Program-made: the position numbers and the translations under genes
Notes under the pieces: generated by a model
The model's database searches: none
The model's input: only the letters and a program-made list of their open reading frames with translations
What the model was told of the DNA's origin: nothing
Shown: piece by piece, positions 33,551 through 42,040 of the stretch
How positions within the stretch are numbered: the first letter of the stretch is position 1
Layout: each line of letters opens with the position of its first letter
Origin: Crassaminicella thermophila
GTDB lineage: Bacteria > Bacillota > Clostridia > Peptostreptococcales > Thermotaleaceae
NCBI RefSeq assembly: GCF_008152325.1
Contig: NZ_CP042243.1
Span: 997,026 to 1,061,025, forward strand
Reading direction: 5' to 3'
Length of the DNA: 64,000 nt

Positions 33551-33578
33551 AGAATTGGGGGATGCCCCAATTCTTTTT
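33551..33578. terminator. Strong terminator hairpin
   Basis: AGAATTGGGG (33551-33560) pairs with CCCCAATTCT (33565-33574), followed by TTTT on the plus strand. It lies between the DUF3892 gene and the convergent 42-residue gene and can serve both. Confidence 0.75.
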
Positions 33579-33585
33579 AGCATTA

Positions 33586-33714
33586 TTAACAACCACAGCT
33601 ACCATAGAAGTATGGGTAGCAGAATAATACTACTAATAACAAGAAGAAGAATAACAAGCTGCTATCGCATCCGCCAAAGATACCGCCAATACCACCACAT
33701 TGTTTATCAGCCAT
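33586..33714 (-). CDS. Gly/Cys-rich 42-residue single-helix protein
   Basis: ATG 33714 with GGAGGG upstream on the minus strand. The protein reads MADKQCGGIGGIFGGCDSSL, then a long hydrophobic helix (LFFFLLLVVLFCYPYFY) and the end GSCGC. Five Cys and two Gly-rich ends around a membrane helix recall the YjcZ-type small sporulation proteins of Firmicutes. It is too short for most gene callers. Confidence 0.6.
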   Translation of the reverse strand: MADKQCGGIGGIFGGCDSSLLFFFLLLVVLFCYPYFYGSCGC

Positions 33715-33856
33715 TAAAATCCCTCCTTTTCATAGTTATATATTTTGATTTTTTATTTTTGCCTAATATAAAGTATGCAGCTTGGAGGACATGTGTTACA
33801 TAATTTTTATGACAAAATCTATTTTGTGTATTGTAGTGAGAGGAAGGGTATAATTT

Positions 33857-34429
33857 ATGACTAAAAGAGATATTTCAAAATTCTTGATTATTTTCTTTTC
33901 AATAATAATGTTGTTAATAATGATTGGATTTATAAAGAAAAAGGAATATAGCTGTATTTATAATTTGATTGCAATATATCTTGGTTATTTACTTTTTACA
34001 TATTTTGAATATAAAAAGAAATTTCATGTGAGAAATTCTATAAAAGGATTAGTTATTATTACAGCAATATTACATAATTTATTTGGGGAGTATTTTAAAC
34101 TTTATACAACCACAAAATGGTTTGACAAAGGTTTACATTTATTTGGGACTTTTTCAGTTTCACTTTTTTGTTATTCTATTATAAATTCAAGTATAGCGTT
34201 TTTTCCTAGATCTAAAGTTTTTATATTTATTCTAATAGTATCTACAGGGATTACTATAGGTACTTTGTTTGAACATTTAGAATTTATTACAGACAGTATA
34301 TTAAAATCTAAAACTCAAACTAATTTAGTAGATACTGATTTAGATTTGATATTTAATACACTCGGAGCAACGATAGCAGGCGTACTAGGAATGTTTAGAA
34401 TAATATTTTTTGATAATCAACGGAATTGA
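33857..34429 (+). CDS. DUF2238/YjdF-like membrane protein
   Basis: 190 residues with about five membrane helices. Conserved polar patches (LFGEYFKLYTTTKWFDKGLH, GTLFEHLEFITDSIL, and DTDLDLIFNTLGATIAG near the end) match the pattern of DUF2238-type proteins, in which a D...H and a DT..D..N..GA motif lie between helices. The function is unknown. Its RBS is weak (GGAAGGG). Confidence 0.65.
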   Translation: MTKRDISKFLIIFFSIIMLLIMIGFIKKKEYSCIYNLIAIYLGYLLFTYFEYKKKFHVRNSIKGLVIITAILHNLFGEYFKLYTTTKWFDKGLHLFGTFSVSLFCYSIINSSIAFFPRSKVFIFILIVSTGITIGTLFEHLEFITDSILKSKTQTNLVDTDLDLIFNTLGATIAGVLGMFRIIFFDNQRN

Positions 34430-34443
34430 TAATAGAGTCTAGA

Positions 34444-34471
34444 AGAAAAAGCCTGTTTTTTGTACAGGCTT
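34444..34471 (-). terminator. Terminator, leftward
   Basis: AAGCCTG (34449-34455) pairs with CAGGCTT (34465-34471). On the minus strand TTTTTC follows, so it ends the leftward gene 34517-35071 and can also receive the rightward gene. Confidence 0.65.
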
Positions 34472-34516
34472 AGAATATATTTAAAAATGTAGAGATGAAG
34501 TGTTATTTTATGGATA

Positions 34517-35071
34517 CTATAATTTTCTATGAATAGAGATGATTTTTTCAGATGGCCCTTCTTTTATTTTTATTTGTTCAGTAATTTGTAAATAAAAGTT
34601 TATTCGTTCTTCTAATTGCATATTCATAATTGTAGTAAAAATTTCTTTATAATAGTCATTTAGTGATTGAAGTTTTTGCATTAGTTCACTCAATGATTTG
34701 TAAGTATTAAAAATATGATTATGAATTTTTTTTAATTCTTCTAATTGATATGGATTTAAATTATATCTATTTTCAAATATAAAGTTTTGAAATTCAGCAG
34801 CTTTTAGGCCTAGATATGGTAATAAAGATTGTAATATTACTTGAATGTATAATATTTCAAAAACATTTAAATCTACGACATAGGATTCTTTTTTGTTTCT
34901 TATTTTCTGTTTTATTTTTTTCTGCAATGAAAAATCAATTAGTTTTATATCTTCTGGAATATTTATGGAATCATCACTTGATTTTTGAATAAATTTATCA
35001 TTATAGAAAGAATTATATAAAGCGATTAAATGATTTCTGTTAATTTTTATTTTTGAAGAAATTGGTTGCAT
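34517..35071 (-). CDS. Hypothetical helical protein
   Basis: 184 residues, RBS AAGGAG. There is no signal peptide or clear membrane segment. The C-terminal half is alpha-helical and coiled-coil-like (LEELKKIHNHIFNTYKSLSE, LMQKLQSLNDYYKEI, QLEERINFYLQITEQIK). No family was recognised. It is an isolated gene in a region of sporulation- and stress-type small genes. Confidence 0.6.
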   Translation of the reverse strand: MQPISSKIKINRNHLIALYNSFYNDKFIQKSSDDSINIPEDIKLIDFSLQKKIKQKIRNKKESYVVDLNVFEILYIQVILQSLLPYLGLKAAEFQNFIFENRYNLNPYQLEELKKIHNHIFNTYKSLSELMQKLQSLNDYYKEIFTTIMNMQLEERINFYLQITEQIKIKEGPSEKIISIHRKL

Positions 35072-35160
35072 AGGTACTCCTTTCTTATTTTAATAAATTT
35101 CTATAAGAATATTATGACCACTATGCAATATAAATAATATTTTTAGTAGAAAATAATTAA

Positions 35161-35188
35161 GGGTAGGAAAAAGTTCCTACCCATTTTT
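35161..35188. terminator. GGTAGG/CCTACC terminator
   Basis: GGGTAGGAA (35161-35169) pairs with TTCCTACCC (35174-35182), followed by ATTTTT on the plus strand. It also lies just beyond the stop of the minus-strand gene at 35200. Confidence 0.7.
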
Positions 35189-35199
35189 GCATTAATGTA

Positions 35200-35346
35200 T
35201 TAATATTCTAAAAAATATTCATAGCTAATATCATTATCCGTATTTGTAAAGTTGTCGTAAATACCAATGATTAATTCTTCATCGAATACATTATCCTTTT
35301 GAAATTTAAATAAATCTTTGATTGCCTTTGGCCAAAAACTATGCAC
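35200..35346 (-). CDS. Hypothetical 48-residue protein
   Basis: GTG 35346 with AAGGGGG upstream on the minus strand. The sequence begins MHSFWPKAIKDLFKFQKDNV and ends DISYEYFLEY. It is acidic, without a hydrophobic segment. A hairpin terminator follows. No family was recognised; support rests on RBS, frame and terminator. Confidence 0.45.
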   Translation of the reverse strand: MHSFWPKAIKDLFKFQKDNVFDEELIIGIYDNFTNTDNDISYEYFLEY

Positions 35347-35642
35347 TTTTAAAACCCCCTTAGTAAAATAACAAATTTTGTAAAATGTTTATTGTATAGA
35401 ATAAGCGTACTATATACTATATGGCAATAAATTTGTTGTTATGCATAAATGTTAAAAGAATTACTGTTTTTATTGTAAAAATAAACTTAGCAAATAGACG
35501 AAAAGGTATCCACTAAAAAAGTGGATGATTATTTTGTTATATTGAAAATATTTAAAAATAACGATAATATTTTATATATATCCTAAAAATAAATTAGGGA
35601 AAAAGTTTTGTAGTAGTAAAAACTTAAGAAAGAGGGGAAATT
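35347..35642. other. Gene-free spacer upstream of yfcE
   Basis: AT-rich spacer between divergent genes. The only structure seen is the hairpin ATCCACT (35508-35514) / AGTGGAT (35520-35526) with loop AAAAA. No convincing small gene or riboswitch was found. Confidence 0.5.
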
Positions 35643-36185
35643 ATGAAATTATTTTTTGTATCAGATATTCATGGTTCACTTTATTATTTTAAAAAAGCTT
35701 TAGAAGCTTATGAAAGTGAAAAAGCAGATCATATGGTAATTTTAGGAGATGCTTTATATCATGGTCCTAGAAATCCATTGCCAAAAGAGTATAGTCCAAA
35801 GGAAGTAGCAGAATTATTAAATACATATAAAGATAATATTATAGCTGTTCGAGGAAATTGTGATAGTGAAGTAGATCAAATGATTATTGATTATCCAATG
35901 ATGGGTGATTATGCGATTATACTTTATAATAACAGAAAGCTATTTTTAACCCATGGGCATGTTTATAATAAGGATCATTTACCAAACTTAAGAGAAAATG
36001 ATGTTTTAATTCATGGACATACGCACATCCCCGTAGCGGAAAAAATGGATAAGATATATTTACTGAATCCAGGATCTATTGCCTTACCAAAAGAAAATAA
36101 TCCTAATTCATATGCAGTTTTAGAAAAAGATTTATTTGAAATTAAGGATTTAAGTGGGAATGTTATTAAATCAATTCATTTATAG
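35643..36185 (+). CDS. yfcE: YfcE-type metallophosphoesterase
   Basis: 180 residues, RBS GAGGGG. All calcineurin-like metal motifs are present: DIHGSLYY (Asp9, His11), GDALYHG, GNCDSEVD, THGHVYN and HGHTHIP. YfcE hydrolyses phosphodiesters with Mn2+. A zinc-ribbon gene follows 29 bases downstream and is likely co-transcribed. Confidence 0.9.
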   Translation: MKLFFVSDIHGSLYYFKKALEAYESEKADHMVILGDALYHGPRNPLPKEYSPKEVAELLNTYKDNIIAVRGNCDSEVDQMIIDYPMMGDYAIILYNNRKLFLTHGHVYNKDHLPNLRENDVLIHGHTHIPVAEKMDKIYLLNPGSIALPKENNPNSYAVLEKDLFEIKDLSGNVIKSIHL

Positions 36186-36214
36186 GGAATATGTTTTTTA
36201 AAGGAGTGGAGAAA

Positions 36215-36430
36215 ATGGAATGTCCTTTATGTGGAGAGAGCATGAATGGTCGAGGATCGAAGTATTATTGTGATAAATGTGATCTTTATTATCGTGTAAA
36301 ATTTATATGTGAGAAATGTGGAAATGAGCCAGAAGAGATATCTTCATGTGGTGCAGTGAATTATTTTTGTGATACTTGTAAGGAACTAAAATCTAGAAAA
36401 CAAATGAAAAAAGAGTTTATAAAAGAGTAA
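36215..36430 (+). CDS. Zinc-ribbon protein (YfgJ-like)
   Basis: 71 residues from ATG 36215, preceded by AAAGGAGTGG (36200-36209); an upstream ATG at 36191 lies before this RBS. Four CxxC pairs are visible (CPLCGES, CDKCDLY, CEKCGNE, CDTCKEL), with SSCGAVNYFC as in YfgJ-type proteins. It should bind two zinc ions; the function is unknown. Confidence 0.75.
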   Translation: MECPLCGESMNGRGSKYYCDKCDLYYRVKFICEKCGNEPEEISSCGAVNYFCDTCKELKSRKQMKKEFIKE

Positions 36431-36455
36431 AAATATAAAATTAGATGAAGAATTG

Positions 36456-36486
36456 ATATGGTAGGACTAGGTTCCTACCATATTTC
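36456..36486 (+). terminator. GGTAGG/CCTACC terminator
   Basis: ATATGGTAGGA (36456-36466) pairs perfectly with TCCTACCATAT (36473-36483). The T run after it is short. It is the third hairpin of this type within 4 kb. Confidence 0.6.
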
Positions 36487-36579
36487 AGGGAAATGGTAAT
36501 TCAGGAAGGACTGCACAGCAATTTATCAATCATTTATTAGGAACAGTTAAAAATATTTAGATAGAAAGGTAATAAAGCA

Positions 36580-37515
36580 ATGAACAAGAATCTATATATG
36601 ATAAGTAATTATAGAAATATTGCTAAAAAGTTTCATGAGGAAAAACAATTATTAAAAGCACTCAAATTTTATAATAAAGCCTATCGTTGTGAAGGAGGAG
36701 GTAAAGATATTGATTTATTATTAGATATTGCTTTACTTCATGATGAATTAGGCAATTTTTTACTAGCACAAGAAAAGTATCTTGAAATTTTAGATATAAA
36801 TCCTAATGAAGCTAGAGCATATTATGGTTTAGCTATCCTATGTGATAATCAGAAATTGTATGAAAAAGCTATAGAGTATTATCACAAGGCTATAGATATT
36901 GATCCTGAGTATGATCGGGCATATTTTTTCTTAGCAGATGCGTATGATCAAATTGGGAAAAAAGAGAAAGCAATTATATACTACAAAAAAGCAATTGAAA
37001 TTCAGCCTGATGATTTTTGGGCTTATACAAACTTAGGTTCTATTTATGAAGAGCTAGATCAAAATGAATCTGCTTTTGAAATGATGAAAAAAAGTCTTGA
37101 AATTGAACCAAATCATTATTTGGCTTTATTTAATATGGGTGTTATTTTAAAAAAATTAGGATATAAGGATAAGGCTATAGATTATTATAAAAAATCTATT
37201 GAGGAAAATCCAAAGTATTCATATAGTTTTTTGAACTTAGCGATCCTTTATAAAGAAGAAAAATTATACAAAAAAGCTATTGATATAATTAGTAAAGGGA
37301 TTCATTATAATCCCCAAAAAGCTGTTTTGTATTACAATAGAGCTTGTTTTTATGTTAATGAAAATCTTTTAGAAAAAGCTTTAAGAGATCTTATTCAAGC
37401 TACAAAATTATATCCTAAGTTAGTTGAATATATGAAAAAGGATGAAGAACTAAATCCAGTAAAGGAATTAAAAGCTTATAAGATTATGTTTGAGGATAAG
37501 AAAAAGCATGAATAA
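36580..37515 (+). CDS. TPR-repeat protein
   Basis: 311 residues, RBS AGAAAGG. At least seven tetratricopeptide repeats run from about residue 35 to 290 (for example ARAYYGLAILCDNQKLYEKA, DRAYFFLADAYDQIGKKEKA, YLALFNMGVILKKLGYKDKA). There is no signal peptide, so it is a cytoplasmic scaffold. Partners are unknown. It is monocistronic with a terminator. Confidence 0.88.
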   Translation: MNKNLYMISNYRNIAKKFHEEKQLLKALKFYNKAYRCEGGGKDIDLLLDIALLHDELGNFLLAQEKYLEILDINPNEARAYYGLAILCDNQKLYEKAIEYYHKAIDIDPEYDRAYFFLADAYDQIGKKEKAIIYYKKAIEIQPDDFWAYTNLGSIYEELDQNESAFEMMKKSLEIEPNHYLALFNMGVILKKLGYKDKAIDYYKKSIEENPKYSYSFLNLAILYKEEKLYKKAIDIISKGIHYNPQKAVLYYNRACFYVNENLLEKALRDLIQATKLYPKLVEYMKKDEELNPVKELKAYKIMFEDKKKHE

Positions 37516-37537
37516 ACTACCTAAGCTTAGGTGGTTT
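37514..37537. terminator. Bidirectional terminator
   Basis: AAACTACCTAAG and CTTAGGTGGTTT form a near-perfect hairpin between the convergent TPR and comFB genes. Confidence 0.65.
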
Positions 37538-37799
37538 ATTCATGCCTTATATTATTTTGAACTATTCTAATAGATTCAACTATTTTTTGAATTACATTTA
37601 TTTGAAATTGTCTACTTAATTCATTTATTTTTGCATATGCCTTTCCTTGATCAGTAACAACATACATGGGTTTTAATTGATTTAAAGTTAAGGCTTTTAT
37701 ATCTTCAATGCATTTATCACAGACACATATACCTGTATGTTTTTCTAAAACAGATGGTAATAAATGATCAACAATATCTTCCATATAATTTTTAGGCAT
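37536..37799 (-). CDS. comFB: ComFB-like late competence protein
   Basis: 87 residues from ATG 37799, with AAAGGTG upstream; a longer start at 37817 lies before the RBS. It matches ComFB (NYMEDIVDHLLPSVLEKH, then CVCDKCIEDIKALTLNQLKP with a Cys pair and YVVTDQGKAY). The family is small, zinc-binding and cytoplasmic. It is a single gene away from any comF operon. Confidence 0.82.
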   Translation of the reverse strand: MPKNYMEDIVDHLLPSVLEKHTGICVCDKCIEDIKALTLNQLKPMYVVTDQGKAYAKINELSRQFQINVIQKIVESIRIVQNNIRHE

Positions 37800-37993
37800 T
37801 TTTATCACACCTTTCAAGTTATAGATAATTATGTATTATGATAGGCCAATAATAATTTTACCATAATAATACATATAAGTAAAAATTATTTGTATTTTGA
37901 ATTATCGTTAGAGGATATATATAAGAATAAGCGAATAAATAGACAGGCAGATTTTATAATATTATATAAATATATAGGGAGGCTTTGATTTTA

Positions 37994-39148
37994 TTGAAAA
38001 AAGAAATTGTATCATTAATTGAATGTAGAGAATATGATTATGAGCTTGTTAAAAATGCAGTAGTAAATTCCTTTGAAAATTTAGGTGGTATTAGTAAGTT
38101 TATTAATAAAGGAGATAAAATTTTATTAAAGCTAAATCTTTTAATGAAGAAAAAACCAGAAGATGCTACAACAACACATCCTATATTTGCAAAGGCATTA
38201 GCAGAGGTTTTGGTAAAATATGGAGCAGAAGTGATTATTGCAGATAGTCCTGGTGGTCCATTTAATACTTCTATTTTAAAAGGAGTTTATAAAGCTTGTG
38301 GTATTGAAGAAATAGCAAATGAAGTAGGAGCTAAATTAAATTACAATACTAATATAGTAAGTATAAAGAATGAAGATGGATTGATTTTAAAAAAGATTAC
38401 AGCTATTGAAGTGATTAAAGAAGTAGATAAGGTTATATCTGTATCAAAATTAAAAACTCATGGAATGATGATGTTTACTGGAGCTGTTAAAAATATGTTT
38501 GGTGTTGTTGCAGGTTTAGAAAAAGCAGAATATCATGTACGTATGCCTAACAATGTTGATTTTTCAAATGCTTTAGTAGACATATGTATAGCTTCTAAGC
38601 CTATTTTATCATTTATGGATGGGATAGTAGGTATGGAAGGTGCTGGACCTAGTGCAGGGGACCCAAGAAATGTAGGGGTAGTAATTGCATCTACAAGTCC
38701 TTACCATTTAGATGTGGTAGCAACTACTATTATTGGGTTAGAACCTACTAAAGTACCAACTGTTCAAAGATGCGTGGAACGAGGATTATGCAGGGGAAAT
38801 TTTGAGGATATAGAATTAAAAGGTTACAATATTGAAAATTTTATACTAAATGATTTTGTTGTTCCTGAAATTAGAAGTTTAGACTTATTAGAAGGTAAAC
38901 TACCAAAGTTTTTGAGAGATATTATAAATGGACTTTTGCAGCCAAAACCAGTATTTATACATGACAAATGTGTAGGATGTAGTGATTGTGCAAAAAATTG
39001 TCCACCTCATGTAATAGAAATGGTGAATAATAAGCCTATAGTAAATTTAGATGGTTGTATAAGGTGTTTTTGTTGTCAGGAATTATGTCCAGTTCAAGCA
39101 GTTGATATTCACCGACCGTTGCTTATGAAATTATTAGCTAAATTGTAA
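37994..39148 (+). CDS. DUF362 protein with C-terminal 2[4Fe-4S] ferredoxin domain
   Basis: 384 residues from TTG 37994, 11 bases after GGGAGG; TTG 37985 would be only 2 bases from it. The DUF362 domain covers residues ~35-300 (KGDKILLKLNLLM, IADSPGGPFN, SVSKLKTHGMMMFTGAVKN, GMEGAGPSAGDPR). The C-terminus holds CVGCSDCAKNCPPHVIE and CIRCFCCQELCPVQAVD. The biochemical role of the family is unsettled; a redox role is likely. Confidence 0.85.
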   Translation: MKKEIVSLIECREYDYELVKNAVVNSFENLGGISKFINKGDKILLKLNLLMKKKPEDATTTHPIFAKALAEVLVKYGAEVIIADSPGGPFNTSILKGVYKACGIEEIANEVGAKLNYNTNIVSIKNEDGLILKKITAIEVIKEVDKVISVSKLKTHGMMMFTGAVKNMFGVVAGLEKAEYHVRMPNNVDFSNALVDICIASKPILSFMDGIVGMEGAGPSAGDPRNVGVVIASTSPYHLDVVATTIIGLEPTKVPTVQRCVERGLCRGNFEDIELKGYNIENFILNDFVVPEIRSLDLLEGKLPKFLRDIINGLLQPKPVFIHDKCVGCSDCAKNCPPHVIEMVNNKPIVNLDGCIRCFCCQELCPVQAVDIHRPLLMKLLAKL

Positions 39149-39188
39149 ATTTGTTTGGAAGCTTCTTTTATAAAAGGAGGGGATTCTT

Positions 39189-39734
39189 ATAAGGGTTTTT
39201 ATTGCAATTGAATTTGAAGAACAAATTAAGAAGTATTTGTGGGATATACAGCAAGTACTTAAAGAAAATAGTATAAAAGGAAACTTTACAAACAAAGATA
39301 ATTTTCATCTTACTTTAAAATTTATTGGGAATGTTCAAATAAATGCATTAGAAACTTTGAAAAAGTCAATAGATAAAGTTACGAAAAATGGTAAATCTTT
39401 TGCGCTTTTATTTGAAAAAATCGGAAGATTTCAAAGGGAACAAAAATCAATTGTTTGGGTTGGACTTAAGAAAAATAAGATTTTAGAAGCATTACATGAT
39501 CAGTTAGAAAATATTTTAGTCAAGGAAGGGTATCCAAAAGAACAAAGAAAATTTAGACCGCATATTACATTAGGAAGAGAAGTTCTTTTTCAAAGTGATT
39601 TTGAAAAACTACAAAAGATTATAGAAATAAAATCACAAGAAATATGGGTGAATAAAATTTCGCTTATGGAGAGTACAAGAATAAATGGAAAACTTGAGTA
39701 CATCCCCATCTATATAAAGTATTTTGAAAGATAA
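39189..39734 (+). CDS. thpR: RNA 2',3'-cyclic phosphodiesterase ThpR with apparent ATA start
   Basis: The standard ThpR N-terminus (RVFIAIEFEEQIKKYLWDIQ) begins at AGG 39192. The codon before it is ATA, six bases after a strong AAGGAGGGG (39174-39182), and no ATG, GTG or TTG lies in the right place. Both HxTx catalytic motifs are intact (FHLTLKFIG and PHITLGRE), giving 181 residues, a normal length. Either ATA is used as start or an ATG was mutated; the first in-frame alternative, TTG 39237, would remove a core strand. Confidence 0.8.
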   Translation: MRVFIAIEFEEQIKKYLWDIQQVLKENSIKGNFTNKDNFHLTLKFIGNVQINALETLKKSIDKVTKNGKSFALLFEKIGRFQREQKSIVWVGLKKNKILEALHDQLENILVKEGYPKEQRKFRPHITLGREVLFQSDFEKLQKIIEIKSQEIWVNKISLMESTRINGKLEYIPIYIKYFER

Positions 39735-39780
39735 TAGAAGTGTATATAGAAAGTTAATTAGGTGTATAGTTAAGCAGATT

Positions 39781-39813
39781 ATATATTCAATAATTTTAAA
39801 TTATTGAATATAT
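39781..39813. other. 33-bp AT-rich palindrome
   Basis: ATATATTCAATAATTT (39781-39796), a central T, and AAATTATTGAATATAT (39798-39813) are perfect reverse complements. It lies between thpR and the thioesterase gene. It may be a terminator of unusual composition or an operator. Confidence 0.5.
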
Positions 39814-39871
39814 ATGAAATAATAGGGTATATATAAAATATATTATTTTTTATAAGGAAAGGTGGGATAAG

Positions 39872-40297
39872 ATGTTAAACACGCCTAAAATTCAAGTGAA
39901 TAGCAGTTTAACGATTCAAAGAAAGGTTACAGAGGAAGATACAGCACTAAATTATGGGAGCGGTAAATTAGAAAAGTTGTTTGCAACTCCAAAATTAGTA
40001 GCCTTAATGATTGAAGTTTCAGTTAAATTGATAGATGATAAGCTTCCTGAAGGATTTATTACAGTAGGAAAAATGGCAGAAGTTGTACATGAAAAACCCA
40101 CAATTTTAGGTCAAACTGTAAGCATAAAAGTTGAAGTTAAGCGTTTTGATGGAAATAAAATACTATTAGATATGGTAGCATTTGATGAAGTAGGTATTAT
40201 TGGTAGAGGTACACATGAAAGAATCATTGTAAATAAGAAAGCACTACTAGAAAGAGCAAATAAAAGGGCTGAAAAACTAGCAAATAAAGATTTTTAA
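39872..40297 (+). CDS. FlK-like thioesterase (hotdog fold)
   Basis: 141 residues, RBS GGAAAGGTGGG. It matches the FlK-type hotdog thioesterases: ATPKLVALMIEVSVKLID contains the helix with the catalytic Glu, followed by GFITVGKMAEVVHEKP and IIGRGTHERIIVN. Such enzymes hydrolyse small acyl-CoA esters. The substrate here is unknown. It is monocistronic with a strong terminator. Confidence 0.82.
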   Translation: MLNTPKIQVNSSLTIQRKVTEEDTALNYGSGKLEKLFATPKLVALMIEVSVKLIDDKLPEGFITVGKMAEVVHEKPTILGQTVSIKVEVKRFDGNKILLDMVAFDEVGIIGRGTHERIIVNKKALLERANKRAEKLANKDF

Positions 40298-40325
40298 AAA
40301 TACCGGATGAATTCCGGTATTTTTA
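40298..40325. terminator. Terminator after thioesterase
   Basis: AAATACCGGA (40298-40307) pairs with TCCGGTATTT (40313-40322), followed by TT. It also ends the convergent ytrI gene. Confidence 0.8.
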
Positions 40326-40793
40326 GTGATTTATTTTTTCGACTTTTATCCAAATTTTTAAAATCTCAGTTAATGCTAATTTATATACTTTTAGCTTATA
40401 TTCTTTACCATCTATTTTCATAATTCTATTGTCTATTATATCACCAACGAGATCCATGTCAATTTGTTTTACTTCTTTTCCTAATAATTTATTGTATTTT
40501 TGCTTTATATGTTTCTCAAGTGTTAATTGATCAATCTGGTCTTCTTCAGTTAACAAAAAAATTTGAATTTCTTTTAATATAAATCTTTTTTTATTAATAG
40601 ATTCTTCTAGAATTTTTAATCGAGTGTTTTTATCTTCTATAATAGTTTCTAGGTATTTAATTTGTTGAAGGTATGTATCTATTCTATAACTAATAAATGT
40701 ATTGAGGGTGATTGTTCCAAATAATAATCCAATTATAAAACCTGTAAATAAAAACAATAAATATTTTCTTTTTAGTGTTTTTACTTTATCCAT
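40323..40793 (-). CDS. ytrI: Sporulation membrane protein YtrI
   Basis: 156 residues from ATG 40793, which overlaps the end of ytrH by 13 bases and has AAAGGTG/GGAG upstream; a GTG at 40805 is the alternative. An N-terminal membrane helix (YLLFLFTGFIIGLLFGTI) is followed by a coiled coil (IKYLETIIEDKNTRLKILEE). In Bacillus YtrI and YtrH are sigma-E proteins needed for efficient sporulation. The pairing with ytrH makes the call strong. Confidence 0.78.
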   Translation of the reverse strand: MDKVKTLKRKYLLFLFTGFIIGLLFGTITLNTFISYRIDTYLQQIKYLETIIEDKNTRLKILEESINKKRFILKEIQIFLLTEEDQIDQLTLEKHIKQKYNKLLGKEVKQIDMDLVGDIIDNRIMKIDGKEYKLKVYKLALTEILKIWIKVEKINH

Positions 40794-41122
40794 ATGGCTC
40801 CACACCTTTGGATTAATTTGACAAAACTATAACCTAAGTTTGCACCGATTAAGGCTGTAACAATATAAAAAATCTGCTTTACTACAGATTTTAGTTCTCC
40901 TTTTATTAAACCCTGTTCTATAATCCGAAATGATGAAAACGTACCACCTAAAGCAACTGCAACGGCCCATATTTTGATAGAAGATGCTACATGAAACATT
41001 GTTCTTACTGGAGGGTGGTTGTTAATTAAAGCAGCTATTCCAGCAAATACGCTAGCACCAATAATGACACCAAAGGCAATAAAAAAATTATATATAAGAT
41101 TACTGACAAACACGAAAATCAC
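40781..41122 (-). CDS. ytrH: Sporulation membrane protein YtrH
   Basis: 113 residues, RBS AAAAGGTGA. It is the YtrH pattern (FFIAFGVIIGASVFAGIAALIN, NHPPVRTMFHVASSIKIWAV, GLIKGELKSVVKQI) with about three membrane helices. It forms an operon with ytrI through overlapping ends and is expected in the mother cell during sporulation. Confidence 0.88.
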   Translation of the reverse strand: MIFVFVSNLIYNFFIAFGVIIGASVFAGIAALINNHPPVRTMFHVASSIKIWAVAVALGGTFSSFRIIEQGLIKGELKSVVKQIFYIVTALIGANLGYSFVKLIQRCGAIWIK

Positions 41123-41271
41123 CTTTTTATTAAAATAATATTAAGTCTTTATAATTTTTATGCCTATACTTTTGATATTATAGATTATGGTATAACTTTA
41201 ATATAGAGATGAAAAAATTGGGCTATAATTATATAAAGAAGGGAAATTTAGAATAGAATGGAGAATGTAGG

Positions 41272-41955
41272 TTGTTAAGAAATAATTATATTCATAGTAT
41301 ATTCCAAGTTATAATTATTGTTTATTTACCAATAGTTATATTATTATCAATACTTCAAGTGTATGCCTTAAATGAAAATTTTTATACCAAAGAATTTAAA
41401 AAAAATCATGTATCTGAAAATACAAAAATAGAACTAGAGGATTTGAATAGGATCACAACTGAATTAATTGATTATTTAAAAGACCGAAGAAATGATTTAA
41501 ACATTTTTGCAGAAATAAAAGGAAAAAAATCAACTGTATTTGGAGAACGTGAAAAGAAACATATGAAAGACGTAAAAAAATTATTTCAAAGAGGATTTAT
41601 ACTAAGAAATGTAGGAATCGTACTTTTAATAGGTGCATTATTAGGATTGAGTAAAATATCAGAAAATGCAAATAAAGCCATTTATCAAAGTTTATTAGGG
41701 AGTAGTATATTATCTTTAGGAATTATGATTTTTATTTTTGTATTAATTCAAGAGGATTTTTATAAATATTTTACATATTTTCATAAGATTTTTTTTGAGA
41801 ATGATTTGTGGATGCTAAACCCAAAAACAGATATATTAATTCAAATGCTTCCTTTAGATTTTTTTTATGATATTGCTACAAGGGTGATTGGTAGCTTTGT
41901 TGGAATTATGTTTAGCATAGGGGGTATATCTTTTTATAAACTAAGAAAGTCTTAA
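41272..41955 (+). CDS. TIGR01906 (DUF1461) membrane protein
   Basis: 227 residues, TTG start with GGAG. It has four membrane helices with the family signatures FGEREKKHMKDVKKLF between helices 1 and 2, and FHKIFFENDLWMLNPKTDIL with LIQMLPLDFFYD before the last. The family is widespread in Firmicutes; the role is unknown (a lipoprotein N-acylation-type enzyme is known for relatives). Confidence 0.85.
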   Translation: MLRNNYIHSIFQVIIIVYLPIVILLSILQVYALNENFYTKEFKKNHVSENTKIELEDLNRITTELIDYLKDRRNDLNIFAEIKGKKSTVFGEREKKHMKDVKKLFQRGFILRNVGIVLLIGALLGLSKISENANKAIYQSLLGSSILSLGIMIFIFVLIQEDFYKYFTYFHKIFFENDLWMLNPKTDILIQMLPLDFFYDIATRVIGSFVGIMFSIGGISFYKLRKS

Positions 41956-42040
41956 AGTATTTAATTTTACTCTTGCATAGCTTTCTAAAATGTAGTAAAA
42001 AGTAATAGAGGTAAAATAAAATTGAAAGGAAGATGAAAAA

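Noticed and set aside
36486..36560. 25-codon open tail (QGNGNSGRTAQQFINHLLG...) ahead of the TPR gene
   Set aside because: It looks like a gene remnant but has no start and no family I recognise; too short to support.
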